A stretch of 64,000 bases of DNA from Gremmenia infestans (taxonomy: Eukaryota; Ascomycota; Leotiomycetes; Helotiales; Hamatocanthoscyphaceae): assembly GCA_032629725.1 (NCBI GenBank), contig JAFEVB010000022.1, positions 1,240,001-1,304,000 on the forward strand, read 5' to 3'. Position 1 is the first letter of the stretch. Each line of letters opens with the position of its first letter. The notes under the pieces were generated by a model. That model made no database searches. It was not told where the DNA came from and worked only from the letters and a program-made list of their open reading frames with translations. This document shows, piece by piece, positions 22,309 through 34,354 of the stretch. The position numbers and the translations under genes were made by a program.

Positions 22309-24125
22309 CTACGTGAACCAACCCTGGACCTTCTTCTTCCAACCCTTCGCATGCTCCTCGGGCGTCTCATTCGCAAGCACAGCATCAATACCCGAGTACA
22401 AATCCACCTCCATGGATGGAATAGCCCACTTCTCGTTCCAATGGAAGGCTTTATGAACAAAGTAGATGACCAAGAAGATTGGAATCCCCACATAAGCCGT
22501 CAAGAAGCTAGACGCACTGAAGCGACCTGGGAAGAATACATCGAAGCCGTTGATCAGAGTCAGGATGGTAAAGGCTACCATGGCGATGTAGGCACCGACT
22601 GGTTGTAGGAAGGAATGGTAAGGAAGATCGCTTTTGGGAAGACCTTGCGCACGGATAGCTTTGTTGAATCGAATGTATACGATGGAACAGCAGATCCAGG
22701 AGATGAAGCCCGAAGTATTGGTCAAATTCACGAACCATCCGAAAACAACGGAACCGCTGCTAGCACAGTTCAAGTAGGCGAGGGGTGAGAATAGCGCTGC
22801 GGCAATAACGGCCATGTATGGAACACCCTGCTTTGTGCACTTGGTGAAGATCTTGGGCGCATTTCCGGCGACGGCAAGGGAGTACAGCGAGCGCGAGGAC
22901 ATATAGAGGAAGGAGTTTCCAGAACTCCACGCAGAGGTAATGATAATAGCATTGATGACGGATCCAAGACCTGAGATACCTGCATCTGCGATACCAACGA
23001 CGAAAGCAGAGGACTTTGCGCCAACACCACCGTCTGTAAGACGGGCGTCGTTGAATGGGCAGATGACACCGATTGCAAGGACGGAGCCGATATAAAAGAA
23101 CACGAGACGGTAGAAGTAGCGCTTTGCGGCTTTAGGAAGGTTACGGCGGGGCGACTTCATCTCTCCTCCAGTGACAACCAGTAGTTCAGGGGCGAAAGTC
23201 TACACATGTTAGCATTGGGAGACCAACTGAGCAGGAGAACTTACGAATGGGAAAGCACTGAGCACTACCACTTCCACAAAGGCGATAAAACGACCCGTCT
23301 TTCCAGGACGAAGCCATTCGGTTGTGGCTCCTGGATCCTTCCAGTAATGGAAGCCTAGGATACCATGTTGCTTTGCTAGAATTGAATTAGAACAACCTCT
23401 ACTTCTGAATTCGGATTCACTTACGTCCACCACCCCAGAACAGGATGAATGACAAGATCAGGAGACCAATCATCATGAACACCTTGAGAGAGGCAAACCA
23501 AAACTCGGTCTCTCCATAGAACTGAACAGGAAGAATGTTCAATCCTACAATGACGACAATGAAGACGGTAATCCAGACGGCAATACTGACGGGCGAGTTC
23601 CAATAATCGATGACTAGGCCGGCTGCTGTTATTTCATACGGGACCAGTATACCGAGGGAATAGAAATAGAGCCAGCCCATAGCGAAACCAAGACTGTTGG
23701 ATACATTTCTGTGACCGTAATAACTCATGGTACCACCGCTGACTGGAAGGTAGGCGGCGACCTCAGTGATGGCCGTTACGACGAACAAGACGAGGATACT
23801 GAGAAGGACGTATGCCATGAGGATAAATAACGGGCCACCCTTGGCCAGTGTTCCACCACTTCCAACGAAGAGACCAGTTCCTATGATGAGGCTGTCAGAC
23901 AACTATGCTTGGGAAGAAACAATTGACGATGAGTAACTAACCAATGGTCCCACCAAGAGCAATCATTTGGGCATGGCGAGCCTTGAGCCCTCTCTTCGTG
24001 GTCTCTACGGTGCCCACCTCGGTATTGACGTGATGCGCCTCAGCATCCAGGGAGGAACCCTTTTCATCATTGTAGACAGGGCTCGACTTGTCGTCGGACA
24101 CGCCCATATGATGTTGGGTATTCAT
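22309..24125 (-). CDS. Amino-acid permease (fungal YAT type)
   Basis: Plasma-membrane amino-acid/proton symporter of the APC superfamily, 553 aa, from four exons (23942-24125, 23425-23880, 23245-23375, 22309-23199). After a polar N-terminus of about 50 residues, the first helix reads QMIALGGTIGTGLFVGSGGTL, the substrate-backbone loop of the family. Others are PVSGGTMSYYGHRNV, FYGETEFW, GEMKSPRRNLPKA and SAWSSGNSFLYMSSRSLYSLA. About 12 membrane segments. The upstream region holds several GATA motifs (for example GATAAG at 24296, GATAAA at 24458), consistent with nitrogen control, which is inferred. A second YAT permease lies at 32300-34354, similar but not a tandem copy. Substrate range unknown. 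Confidence 0.92.
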
Positions 24126-25797
24126 GGTGAAAAGAATGAATGAGCCTTGCTCTAAGTAAGAAAGCAAAGGTCAAATGCAGATGCAGATGCAGAAACAAAG
24201 AGGGAGGGAACATGCATGGGAGGAAGGGATTAATATATTACCCGGCCTGGTGTGAGGTGAAGGTGGTGGTTGTGGTGGTGGGTGTGAACTCGGGCGATAA
24301 GAGAGCAGCGTCGGCCTCGCCGTCATTCCATTGCTTCCCCTGTCAGCCTGGGCCCTGCTTCAGTGCCAAGCCAAGCCAAGCCAAGCCAAGTTGATTGCAG
24401 TGAATATGAGGAGCTATTCACATCACAGATTCACAATGGTAAAGTAGCGTTGTTATAGATAAACCTACCTAGGTATACTAAGGTACTTAGGTACCTACCT
24501 TAGCCACAGATAGATAGGAATGAACCCCAGAAGAGGTATATAGACCCGCCATTCGGGAGAAGGCGCCACTAAGAAACCTTCTAGAACCTTTGAAGCGCCA
24601 GAAGCTGTTGATGGAAATGTCGACATGCAGTATGAACGGGATGAGGATGAGGATGGATGTCTGCCTAAGGTAAGAACCACAGGCTAGGTATTTATCGGGT
24701 TAGCTTGCCTGCAGTCAGTGCCTTAGTGTGCTGTACCTGTGCACGGTACGGAGTATCTCCAACCCCCAGCCTCAATCTCTAATCTCTCTCCACCGAGTCC
24801 AGACTCCAGGGCTGGGAATGGCTGGGGTAGGGGTGTTACTGTAGGATAGTATCCACCTTGATAGGGAAGACGATCGCTGCAAGGTAGTTCTGCGGCGAGG
24901 TTTCCTATCTTCTATCTGACGACTCACAAACAAACGTAAACCTCAACTCACCTCACCTCACCTCACCTCATCTTGCTATCAATAATCTGATCAAGGGGGT
25001 GTTATCTCGGTGCTGTGGATAACGCCACTGATCGATGCGGCCGGCGTGGCGTTTCAACATCACACCATACGATTCAGCTGACCTCACGTGATTGCGGTTT
25101 GTGTCTCAAAACTCGTATCTTCGTAACCAATAATCAATAATCGTAACAAGCCCTTCTTCACGTTTACAGAGGTCTCTTTCTCTGTTCCAATTTCACCTGT
25201 GTTATCTATTTCAAAACCACCCCCACCAGGATAGTGGTGTCATCACGTGGTTTTCCCGAAAGTTCATCGCCTTGAATTCTTGCACTATCATCTTAAACAT
25301 GTTTAGTGGAAAGTAGTCAAGATAAAGAACAGAGAGGGTCCCGATTTACTTCCCAAGTAGGAAAAGTATCAAGTGTGAGCCGTCGGTAACCGTGACGCCT
25401 AGACAGCGTCCAACTCGGCGCAGTCATGTACTTTTTCAACTTATCGAATTACGCCACATCATGGCTTTGGCTTTGCACACTCGCCCGCATATTCTCATTC
25501 TCATTCTCAGCGTGTCAGCGTGTCAGCGTGTCAGCGTGTCAGCGCGTGTGTAGTAGAAATTCGCAAATGTGGTGACACTGCATCCTGTTGTATCATCCTC
25601 CTCATCACTCTTCCTTCAGTATCTAGTACTTAACACGAAGAGGAAGTGTAGTATACAGGATATGTCTTGAAACAGGCAAAATTTTACTACCAGCTTCTGA
25701 TTCTAGGGAAGTAGCTTTAAGAAAGTACCAGGATTCAAGAAACTGCTAAATTTCACAGGGGGAATTAATAATTCCTACCAACCTACTACTCAAACCA
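24126..25797. other. Long spacer with short tandem repeats
   Basis: 1.67 kb upstream of the permease. It contains CCAAG x5 (24365-24390), CCTCA x5 (24945-24970), an 8-bp GTGTCAGC repeat x4 (25511-25543), and the 8-bp inverted repeat CTAAGGTA...TACCTTAG about 24477-24503. No coding sequence is supported. Confidence 0.6.
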
Positions 25798-26418
25798 TCA
25801 CCCCTCAACATAATTCTTCAAATCATTCGCCCAATCCTCAAACCTCGCAGCAATATCATCCCTCGTCCCATTCCACTGCAAAAAATAAGCAAGGGGCCCT
25901 CCAAAAGTACCCCAGGTTCTATACTCCGTCTCAACCTCTCCACTCTCCGATACCACCTCTACAAGTTCCTGTACCCTCTCCGCTCGCAAAAGCCATTCCC
26001 CGCCAGGCATCCCAACAGTTTTCCACACAATCGACCAGCCATCTCTCTCTCGCTCCCCTTTCTCTAGCTTTGCAATCGAAATAATGCTGTGATCGCTTGC
26101 CGAGAGCGTGGGGTCGGTGTCCTTCAGTCGGTTGTGGAATCTTGCAAGTATTCCAGTTTCCAGTTTCGTGGATGTGGATGTGGATGTGGATGAGGGTGAG
26201 ACAATATCAACGCGAGGTACAAACGTATTCCATTTCGACCAGGTGGAGATATCGAGACTAGCCGCCAGGACTGTGGATACGGGAGCGCAGATGGTGGTTG
26301 TCGTCAACACTGTCCAGAGGCCATTCGTAGGGTATGTGGGGGTTGCAATAGGATCCACGATTCTTGACTCTGTCAAAGTTGATTTTGGGGACTTTTGTGT
26401 ATATGTTGCAGCAGCCAT
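25798..26418 (-). CDS. SRPBCC-fold (polyketide cyclase/START-like) protein
   Basis: A single exon of 206 aa. The reading NGLWTVLTTTTICAPVSTVLAASLDISTWSKWNTFVPRV is typical of the SRPBCC superfamily: a first strand, helix 1 as the binding-pocket lid, then W..WN.F. It is followed by strands ending in a long C-terminal helix (RDDIAARFEDWANDLKNYVEG). Such proteins bind hydrophobic ligands; most fungal members are uncharacterised. A Ser-Thr repeat (residues about 75-84) comes from a small in-gene (GATGTG) microsatellite, so its length may vary between strains. No signal peptide. Family call from fold-like pattern, moderately sure. Confidence 0.7.
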   Translation of the reverse strand: MAAATYTQKSPKSTLTESRIVDPIATPTYPTNGLWTVLTTTTICAPVSTVLAASLDISTWSKWNTFVPRVDIVSPSSTSTSTSTKLETGILARFHNRLKDTDPTLSASDHSIISIAKLEKGERERDGWSIVWKTVGMPGGEWLLRAERVQELVEVVSESGEVETEYRTWGTFGGPLAYFLQWNGTRDDIAARFEDWANDLKNYVEG

Positions 26419-26889
26419 GTTTTTTTACAACCTTTCTTGGTCTTTGACGGGCGGGGTATCACAAGTATCTTGCGATATTCGATTCGCGAGGTCGCGATGT
26501 ACCTTTATATCATGATCTTACTCGGATGGAGATCTGACAGTTAGCCATTTCGGGAACCGTTCTGGAAATAAGGTTCAGCTGCTTCAGCCTTATCCCCAAG
26601 ATTCCTCATCATGTCTATTTAAGCTTTCGTCTCTTTTCTAGCGGTTTTCAATGATTACTAGACGCCAGGATCTCACTTGATACGTTTACGTCACGAACAA
26701 ATACATCTCTAGAGTTGAATTCGTACATTCAATACAAAATCCCTCACGACGAAGAGGTATCAAGTACATCACTATGATCCTCCATGCTGTCTTTCCAACA
26801 CCAGCAACTCCATGCTTTTCCTCAACCCCATATCATACAGTACAAACATACTCCGTAGTCCGTAACCCTTCCTTTACTTGAATCCATTA
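26419..26889. other. Spacer
   Basis: 470 bp between the SRPBCC gene and the small-protein gene. Nothing recognised. Confidence 0.45.
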
Positions 26890-27081
26890 CTATGCACCAC
26901 CCTCTCTCTTCGCATACTCGTCCTCGATCCTCTCCTCATACAACCTATCTGCTGCTTCCTCGGCCTCCGTCTTCGTGTGTGAGATAGTATTTGATGATGT
27001 TTGGGCAGTGCTGGAGGCTGGGGTGGAGGAGTCTGAAGTCACGTTGGATGGCTTCTCGGCAGCACCTGTTGCGCTTGGCAT
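26890..27081 (-). CDS. Very small conserved-looking protein
   Basis: A 63-residue single exon. The N-terminal half is Ser/Thr-rich and disordered. The C-terminal half, EAEEAADRLYEERIEDEYAK followed by REGGA, is a charged helix that looks under constraint. I recall similar short proteins in other moulds but cannot name a function. The start has good context and the spacing to the divergent nuclease gene (240 bp) is normal for a shared promoter. Without expression data this remains a probable gene. Confidence 0.55.
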   Translation of the reverse strand: MPSATGAAEKPSNVTSDSSTPASSTAQTSSNTISHTKTEAEEAADRLYEERIEDEYAKREGGA

Positions 27082-27320
27082 CTTGACGATTTGATTTGGA
27101 GAACTTTTATTTGGAAAGCTTTTATTTGTCTTTAGAAATTGTTGATGTTATGTTTGAAAGTTCGTGAGATGCGGGGAAAGCTGATGGATTTTATCCCCTC
27201 CATGTGGCGAATGCTGTGGCGCAGCAGCAAGCTTGGACTTCCGTAACCTTGACTCGAACTGAGACCGTCTCATTATCCGGCGCGAAACCCCACAATTTAG
27301 GACAATCAACCACTAAAACA

Positions 27321-29367
27321 ATGGGTATTGGACAGTACGTCAGATTATTCTTCTCTTCTCCTCCCAATTGCCATGCGCTAACAGATTGTCGCCAGCAGTA
27401 TATGGGACATCTTGGAGGATTATGAAGAGATTAAAAACATCGCCGAATTTGCGGCTGAGAGCCTCGCAAACGAAAAGCGACCTTTGCGTATAGCCGTCGA
27501 CGAACCATACTGGAGATACAGAAATGTCCAGCCTGAAGAAGCAGAGGAAATAAAAAGGAGTAAGAATCGTTTTTTATATATGATTCGTTGAGTACTACTT
27601 GACTACCACTAGGCTAACTTGTGGTACGTACCACGTTAGAATATCCTGGCGCGAACCCAATTGAGAAGAACACATTGTATGTCCTCCTCAACGTTTTGCT
27701 ACGCGGGGCTCAACTTGTGTTTGTATTTGATGGACCTGGCCGGCCTGAGATAAAGAGTCGACTACCATTTGATACCGAAAACGAGCGAACTCTTCTGCTG
27801 AGAGAGTTGCTGGACCAGCTCGGTGTCGTTTGCTGGGACGCTCCCGGCGAAGCTGAAGCCGAATGTGCTCGTATGCAAATGCTCGGTCTCGTCGATGCTG
27901 TGTGGACTGAAGAAGCTGATGCTTTCATGTTTGGGGGCGATGTTGTGATCAAGTTCCACTACGATGCTCAGAGAAGAAAGAGCAAGGATTGTTTTAAAGT
28001 CTACGATCTCAACAAAATCCAAGATATTGAGCCATGTCTCGGTCATGAGAGCTTCCTATTGTATTCAGTCTTGACTGGAATGGATGGGGCGTTCATGGGA
28101 CTGGAGAACATTGGAAAAGACGAGTTTCTCGCAGCTGCCAAAGAAAAATTGGGTATCTCTCTCTGGACTACTACACCGTCTAGTATTCTGGAATGGAGAG
28201 ATAAATTGGTGGCACATCTCAAAACTTGCGGGATCAATTCCACTTTACCACGAAACTTTCCGAGCTATCAGAAGGTGGACGATTACAGGTCGCCGCTCGT
28301 TTCAAGTAACTCGACACTGATAGACGCATTTTCAGGCACTTGGGTCAAGGATATCGACGAGCAAGCTTTACAGAAACTGCTGATCGAAAAGTTTCTTTTT
28401 GGTGCGAAGGACTACGTGAAGTGGATCGTTCAACTTTTAGTGGTGAGAACTCTGATAAAGGAGTTTGTCAAAGTATCCACCGAAGCCGATGACGAAAATG
28501 GTGGCCAGGAACAGAGCAGCGAATGTTACAAGCTGAAACTTGCATCAAGCAATCCCAAAAGGTCAAAATCGCCTAGCCTTTTAAACGCAACTTTCTTAGT
28601 CGCTGCTGCTACGACGATAGATCTTGCTGCTGTAAGCAAAACTGGCTCTTTGAACACCATTGCCCCCTTCTATCATGTTTCGTCTCATGTACTCCAACTA
28701 CTCCTTATATACTTCCTAAATTGGAAATATAAGCTCCTCCTACTCCCGAAACCTTCTTGAATAGGAATTAACTAACTCCCCCATGTTCTAGTGGGCAGAA
28801 GAAGACAACAAACATGCCAAGAAGGAATACATAGTCCCGGAGAGATTCACAGTCAGAACTCTACGGTGTCTTCTTGAGCAAGCCGCGATTGCTCGGCCAG
28901 AAGCGGACGAGAGCCTCAGAGCTCAACGATCGCCTGCCGAATCCAGAGCGTCCCCTAGTGTTTCCAGGAAGCGACAGCAGAGTCCCGAGCTAGATGCAGA
29001 TGCCAGTCCATCGAGAGCTTCCAAAATGGCTAAAGGTAAAGCACCTATACGTAACTCAATAAGCGACTTCTTCCAACAACAGCTACCTCTGCCACAGCTT
29101 TCAGAGGGATCTCCAATCGCCTCGCTGTCTGTAGAAGCCAAAGCCAAAGCCAAAGCACCAGAGGATCCAAAGCAAGCCGAGACGTCAAGCACACAGGCAA
29201 TCCTGAACATGAATCTGACAAAGTCTCATGTTTCCCACCCTTCATCTCAGTTGATTGCTGGCATGTCGAAACTACAAGAGGATGTGCCTGCTTTAGGTGA
29301 CTCGGGAAAATGGCCTCGAGATGTATCCCCAATTCCAGGCCCTTCTAGGCCGCCGCAAGCCCATTGA
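27321..29367 (+). CDS. Rad2/XPG-family structure-specific nuclease (GEN1/Yen1-like)
   Basis: Four exons (27321-27334, 27399-27559, 27640-28631, 28792-29367) give 580 aa. The first exon encodes only MGIG, and GHIWDILEDYEEI continues in exon 2. Family features: the N-domain beta strand RIAVDEPYW (Asp near residue 41), FVFDGPGRPEIK, the I-domain DAPGEAEAECARMQ with two or more acidic metal ligands, VWTEEADAFMFGG, and the helix-two-turn-helix zone TGMDGAFMGLENIG. The canonical SDDSDALLFG is altered to TEEADAFMFG, so activity is not certain. The fourth exon (W-A-E-E onward) replaces a read-through tail of low quality. The C-terminus is disordered with Ala-Lys repeats and basic stretches, suggesting nuclear location. 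Likely role: flap or Holliday-junction resolution in DNA repair, from family knowledge. Confidence 0.82.
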
Positions 29368-29835
29368 ACGAGTTATATGGACCTAACTGGGGATGATGAT
29401 GAGCTTTATCACTTTTCTTAGGGTTTCGGAGTATATGAATTGCTAGATTAGTGAACATGTTGTCGGCGTATGGAGCACCTTCAAGGAATTTCTTTAGGAC
29501 CACCCAAGCTTGCCTTTTTCAACCTGGCCTAACAGACAAAGACTGGAAAATACAACATCAAATTGAGCCAATTGGACATCTTGACCTCGGTTCAAGATAT
29601 GTTGCTTCAAAGTGGCGTTACCATTTAAGCACTGAAGTTTTGGACACTGACACATCTAAATTTGCAAGGCTAGACTTGATACTCTCGTGGTTGAGTAGTG
29701 AGAGTTGATCTTCGATGGTCACGTGGATGGCCCACGTCGTTGGGTACTTTTGGTTCATGGACGAATAACGAATAACGAACTTTATATTTCAATAGCGCAT
29801 AGTTGTCTCTTTCAAAAACCTGTCTTGGTTCAACA
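29368..29835. other. Spacer between convergent genes
   Basis: 468 bp. The 85-aa plus frame at 29451 has no family character. Nothing else seen. Confidence 0.45.
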
Positions 29836-31357
29836 TCAATCAATAGTCCCTGATTTAGTATTTTCCACAATCAGAGCCTCGATCTTGTCGCAACGAGCAT
29901 CATCTTTACAAACCTCCCATTGTTCAGCGATCAAACCTTCAATATCAGTGCACTCGTCTCCACAAGCCTTTAGAAGTCCACCAAGAACTCCCAATATCTC
30001 ACTCCTATATAGTTCACTCGCAAGCCCAAACATAAACCTCCTTACCAATTCGTCAACTCCCATATATTTAGCTAAGTCTGCCCTCCCTTTCATCTCCAAC
30101 TGTCGCGCTAAGAAAATATCGTCATCCGCAAGCCCCGCATCTTTCGAATAGAGTTTGTCGAGGTTGGCCGTGATGAGTGACGGGCCAAAAGCCTCGCAGG
30201 CAGGCACGGTGCGGGCGAACTGCCAGTCGATAATACCAGTGATCGTATAATCCTCATTGACAAGGAGATGGTCCCCTTTATCATCGACATGCTTCAAGTA
30301 GAAGCTACTTAACTCTTCCTTCTCTCGCGCAACTAATTTGGGTCCAGCTTGATCTCGAAGCGTCCGGAAAAACAGATACGCTTCTCTTGGATACTGGAAG
30401 TACTCCTGTCCGTCGGCGATTATGTCAAGGTGCCGTTCTGCTGTATTTGTGAAGTAGTCGAGCGCGGTATCGTATGGCCCGTGTTGCCCTAGACTTACAA
30501 AACGATCGCTAGCAATCTCGGACACAACTAGGTTTCCATCATCATCGAGGATGAGAGACCCCGCTTTCCGGAAGGGGTGTTTGCTAATCTCGATCAAGAT
30601 GTCCGCGACTTGTGACAATACGTGCCGTTTTTGCTCTGGATTAGCAGTGTAGGCTTCATATGGCGCACCGGGTACGGCTTCCATGAATATATAGCTGACG
30701 CCAACCAGGTTATTCGGGTCCGAGGCGAGACCATATCCGAAGACCTTTGCAGTAGGTATGCCCTTGATTTTCTCGAGGAATCTCAGAGTGGCAAATTCGC
30801 TGGTAACCAGATATTCAACTAGCTTGTCAGGAATATCGCTGAAAGGCACTCTTGGAATCCGCACGATCCATTTCTCGCCATCGTTGAACGTTAGCCAGGA
30901 ATGGTAGTTCGCACATCCCATCACGGCACCCGGTCCAAGATACTGGCCAGGCGTAAACGTACAGCCTTTGCCGTGGTTGAGCGAAGTAGCTGCGGCGCAA
31001 AGTGCCTGGATGTTGGTTTTTGCCAGGAGAGTGGTGAGTTCATCCGTGATTGTCTTTTCCCAGGCTTCGTCGTCGAGCTGCGTTGAATATCAAATGAATG
31101 ACTAGGAAAAGGGGTTTGGGGTTGCAGCTACTCGGTATTTTCGAGTAGTGATGAATAGGTATTGTACTTCGCAGTATCGCTTCACTTACCTCGGAAGTTG
31201 GCAAGCAGAGATGAAAAGTTCGAGATTGATGGGTTGTGCAGAGATGTCGCATGCATGAAGAACAGCTCTTCCCACGAGCAGACGAACGGCCGCATTGCGC
31301 GACAGAGCAGGTCGCGAATCGAGGAACGTTGGGAACTTGGTTGGAGGTTTGCTGCAT
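29836..31357 (-). CDS. APH-family (aminoglycoside phosphotransferase-like) kinase with Cys/His head
   Basis: Two exons (31190-31357, 29836-31077; 112-bp intron) give 469 aa. The head (about residues 12-52) has CSVAQC, CSSC, RHLC, TTHQSRTFHLC, a Cys/His pattern like a small zinc finger. The kinase-like domain follows: FTPGQYLGPGAVMGCANYHSW, KWIVRIPR (the lysine strand), SYIFMEAVPG (hinge), KHVDDKGDHLLVNED (catalytic loop region) and ITGIIDWQFAR (metal-binding Asp). These fungal APH proteins are numerous and mostly uncharacterised; they are not evidence for drug resistance. The start at 31357 is chosen to include the Cys/His head, which I recall in similar fungal proteins. It is divergent from the permease at 32300. 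Confidence 0.82.
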
Positions 31358-32299
31358 GATTGCCTGCTCCCGCTTGAGAGCTCTATTGCTGCCTCTTCAT
31401 ATCTCTTGGAGACTGAAGCGACTTCATTGCAGGCTTGAAGACAGAAAACACGAGTGCAGACGGACTTTGATTGGCTTAGATGTTTGGTAAGACTTACGAT
31501 GTCGAGCGATTGTTGACTGTACAGGACTGCCACTACGTAGACAGACTCAGCTGTACCTAAATCCTACCGGCTGAAGTCAAATGCAACGACATCTCATCTT
31601 ACACTCGAGAAAGCTACAGCAGCGATCCAAAGAATGTCAACTTGGACGAAACTTGATGTTTTTCCACATCCAGATCCTCAAGAAGTTTTCCCCTCGGCGA
31701 TGCCGTGGCTTATTCAGTCACTAACACTACTTGGCTGTGTGACTCGGGCTTGACGATTGTGGATAGCATAGCCATCGAGTTTGGCAATCGCATCCCTTAT
31801 CTTCCCTCGGGCAACGAAACAGGCAAGGCTAGATAACATAATCTCTTAGAACCTGCATCTCCAGCAGATATGTCTTGTGGCCACATTCTTCTCTTTTCAA
31901 AGCATATTTCAAGCTGGAAAGCATGGCACCCTTGGCTGCACTATCTCGCATTTCTAGGAAACACCAAGGAAAGACCATCGCAGGGTCCATCCTAGGCAAA
32001 TCTTCTCCACGGTGCGTTAGTGCGCCCCGAGGTAGTGGGGGATGGAGCGGGGTGTAAGCTCGAGGAAGGATTTTTTCCTCAGACTTGGATGCTTTTGCCC
32101 AGAATCAAATTCGCTTTGGGAGCTCCTTCCAACTTGGCGATAGTCTCTGCGTTATTTACTTGACCTTTTATTGTCGCTTTTGATTTCATTATCTCTCGCT
32201 CTGCAATTGGCATTCGATCTTTTTGAATTCTTAGAGGGGTAGACACATTATTTTCGCGTCGAACCTCCATCCTCTAACCGGCTGTCTTATTTGCCCACA
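31358..32299. promoter_or_regulatory. Divergent promoter region of kinase-like and permease genes
   Basis: 940 bp with no gene supported; an 115-aa minus frame overlapping the kinase exon is a shadow. It presumably holds both promoters. Confidence 0.4.
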
Positions 32300-34354
32300 A
32301 TGGCCTCTTCAGGCATCGATATCCCTGGTTCGGCCATGGCAGAGTACGAGATTGCAGCTGCTGAGAAGGAAAACGCGCAATTCAGCAAAATGATGCACGA
32401 AGAAGCCAAACTCCAGTCGCCAACTTACCAGGACTCCGACTCGATCGAAGTCACGGTTTCCTACGACTCGACTCACAGACAACTTCGTCCGAGACACATC
32501 CAACTGATCGGTATTGGTGGCACAATTGGAACTGCTCTGTACGTGTCAATTGGACATGGATTGCTCAATGGGGGACCCGGTAGCTTGTTTATGGCCTTTA
32601 CAATATGGTATGTTGATCCTAGCGAGCAGCGTTCCAAGGGCAGAAGAGAAATGAAATCTCCAAGTCTGCCCGAAATCAACCCTTTTTAATACGTATGATC
32701 TAAATCTCATGCAATGCTGTGATAGGTGTACATTTATTCTGGCCGTTACGAACGTTAGTGATCTGCCAACGCGCCTCAGCCCAAAGCATCTTCTAGTCTG
32801 GAACTAATAAGTCCGTTTAGTGTATGAGTGAAATGGTCACCTATTTACCAATCAGTTCGCCATTTATTCGATTTGCTGGCCGCTATGTTGATGAGGCTTT
32901 CGGGGTTGCTGCCGGTTACAACTTCTTCATTTTTGAGGCGGCTCTTGTTCCCTTCGAAATTGTCGCATGTAATGTGATTATCCACTACTGGTCCGACGCT
33001 GTACCAGCTGGTGGCATCATTGCAATTGTCGTTGTGCTCTATGGGTGGGTACTTCTACTTTATTGGAAGCCCCAAATCTAATCTTGAAATCAGGATCATC
33101 AATCTCTTCGCTGTAAAGTTTTATGGAGAATCGGAATTTGTGAGTAACTACCCCGAAAGTATTTAGAATTCCTCTAATGGTTTCTAGTGGCTCGCAATGG
33201 GCAAAGTCCTCCTAATTGTCGGCCTCATTATCTTCACATTCATCGCCATGGTTGGAGGAAACCCCCTGCATGACAGATTTGGCTTCCGATATTGGAGTAC
33301 ACCTGGCTCATTCGCAGAGCTCTACAAGACTGGAAATCTGGGCAGATTCCTAGGTTTCCTGCAATGTCTCATACAAGCCTCGTTTACAATCGCTGGTCCA
33401 GATTACGTATCCATGGCGGCAGGGGAGGCCGAGAATCCACGAAAAGTCATGCCAAGAGCTTACAACGGCGTCTTCTACCGTCTCACTGCATTCTTCGTAC
33501 TCGGAAGTTTGGCAGTAGGAATCCTGGTGCCATACGATGACAAGGAATTGACAGCTGCTTTCAAAAACGGTCTCCCGGGAGCAGCAGCTTCTCCATATGT
33601 CGTTGCGATGAACAGGCTCAAGATCAAGATTCTCCCAGACATTGTCAATTCTATGGTTCTAGCATCCGCGTTCTCTGCTGGAAACAGCTATGTCTACTGC
33701 GCTAGTCGTTCATTGTACGGTCTGGCTCTTGAAGGAAAGGCGCCCAAAGTGCTCAGAAAGTGCACCAAGTCTGGGGTCCCCATCTACTGTGTCGGTATCA
33801 CGCTCGCTATTTCCCTCTTATCATTCTTGCAAGTCTCGAACAACTCCGCAGTAGTTTTGAACTGGTTCGTCAGTTTGGTTACGGCCAGTCAGCTAATCAA
33901 TTTCTCCGTGATGGCGTTTACGTTTATTTGCTGGAAGCGAGCTTGTGATGCACAGGGCTTTGATCGGAACTTGCTACCTCATAAGAGCTTTTGGCAGCCT
34001 TTCAGTGCTTATTATGCGCTTACTGGTTGCTTTATCATGACTTTTGTCGGTGGATATACAGTATTCCTGCCAGGTAAGTTCCCATGACTTTCCCCCAAAT
34101 ATATAGATGGATTTCCTGACATTTCACAAGGTCAATGGGACGTCCCCACTTTCCTCTTCTCATACCTGATGATCGCCGTATTCCCGGTCATCTTCATCAG
34201 CTGGAAACTCCTGAAGAAGACCAAGTGGCTGAAGCCGCATGAAGTTGTGCTTCGAACGTCGGAAGTCGATGACATTGAAGAATATACGAGGAACTATGTG
34301 GAGAGGGCTCCGAGGACTAGATGGCATGGTTATGTGGATAAGATATTCTCTTGA
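32300..34354 (+). CDS. Amino-acid permease (second YAT-type permease)
   Basis: Six exons (32300-32607, 32726-32753, 32821-33044, 33094-33139, 33188-34073, 34131-34354) give 571 aa. Two of them are 28 and 46 bp and are invisible to ORF scanning. Motifs: RHIQLIGIGGTIGTALYVSIG in helix 1, MVTYLPISSPFIRFAGRYVD, KFYGESEFW, GEAENPRKVMPRAY and SAFSAGNSYVYCASRSLYGLA. Twelve membrane segments are expected. The cytosolic tail ends RAPRTRWHGYVDKIFS. It lies 550 bp upstream of a DUF1989 gene in the same direction, and a racemase-family gene follows, so it may import their substrate. That functional link is inferred from order only. Confidence 0.92.

Noticed and set aside
28632..28760. Read-through C-terminus of the XPG-like protein
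   Set aside because: A donor at 28632 and acceptor at 28791 join two conserved-looking segments in frame; the intervening translation is low quality.
29836..31357. Aminoglycoside-resistance gene
   Set aside because: The APH fold is shared by many fungal kinases of unknown role; nothing here indicates antibiotic modification.
31186..31533. 115-residue minus frame overlapping the kinase exon 1
   Set aside because: Overlaps the Cys/His exon in another frame and has no family pattern.
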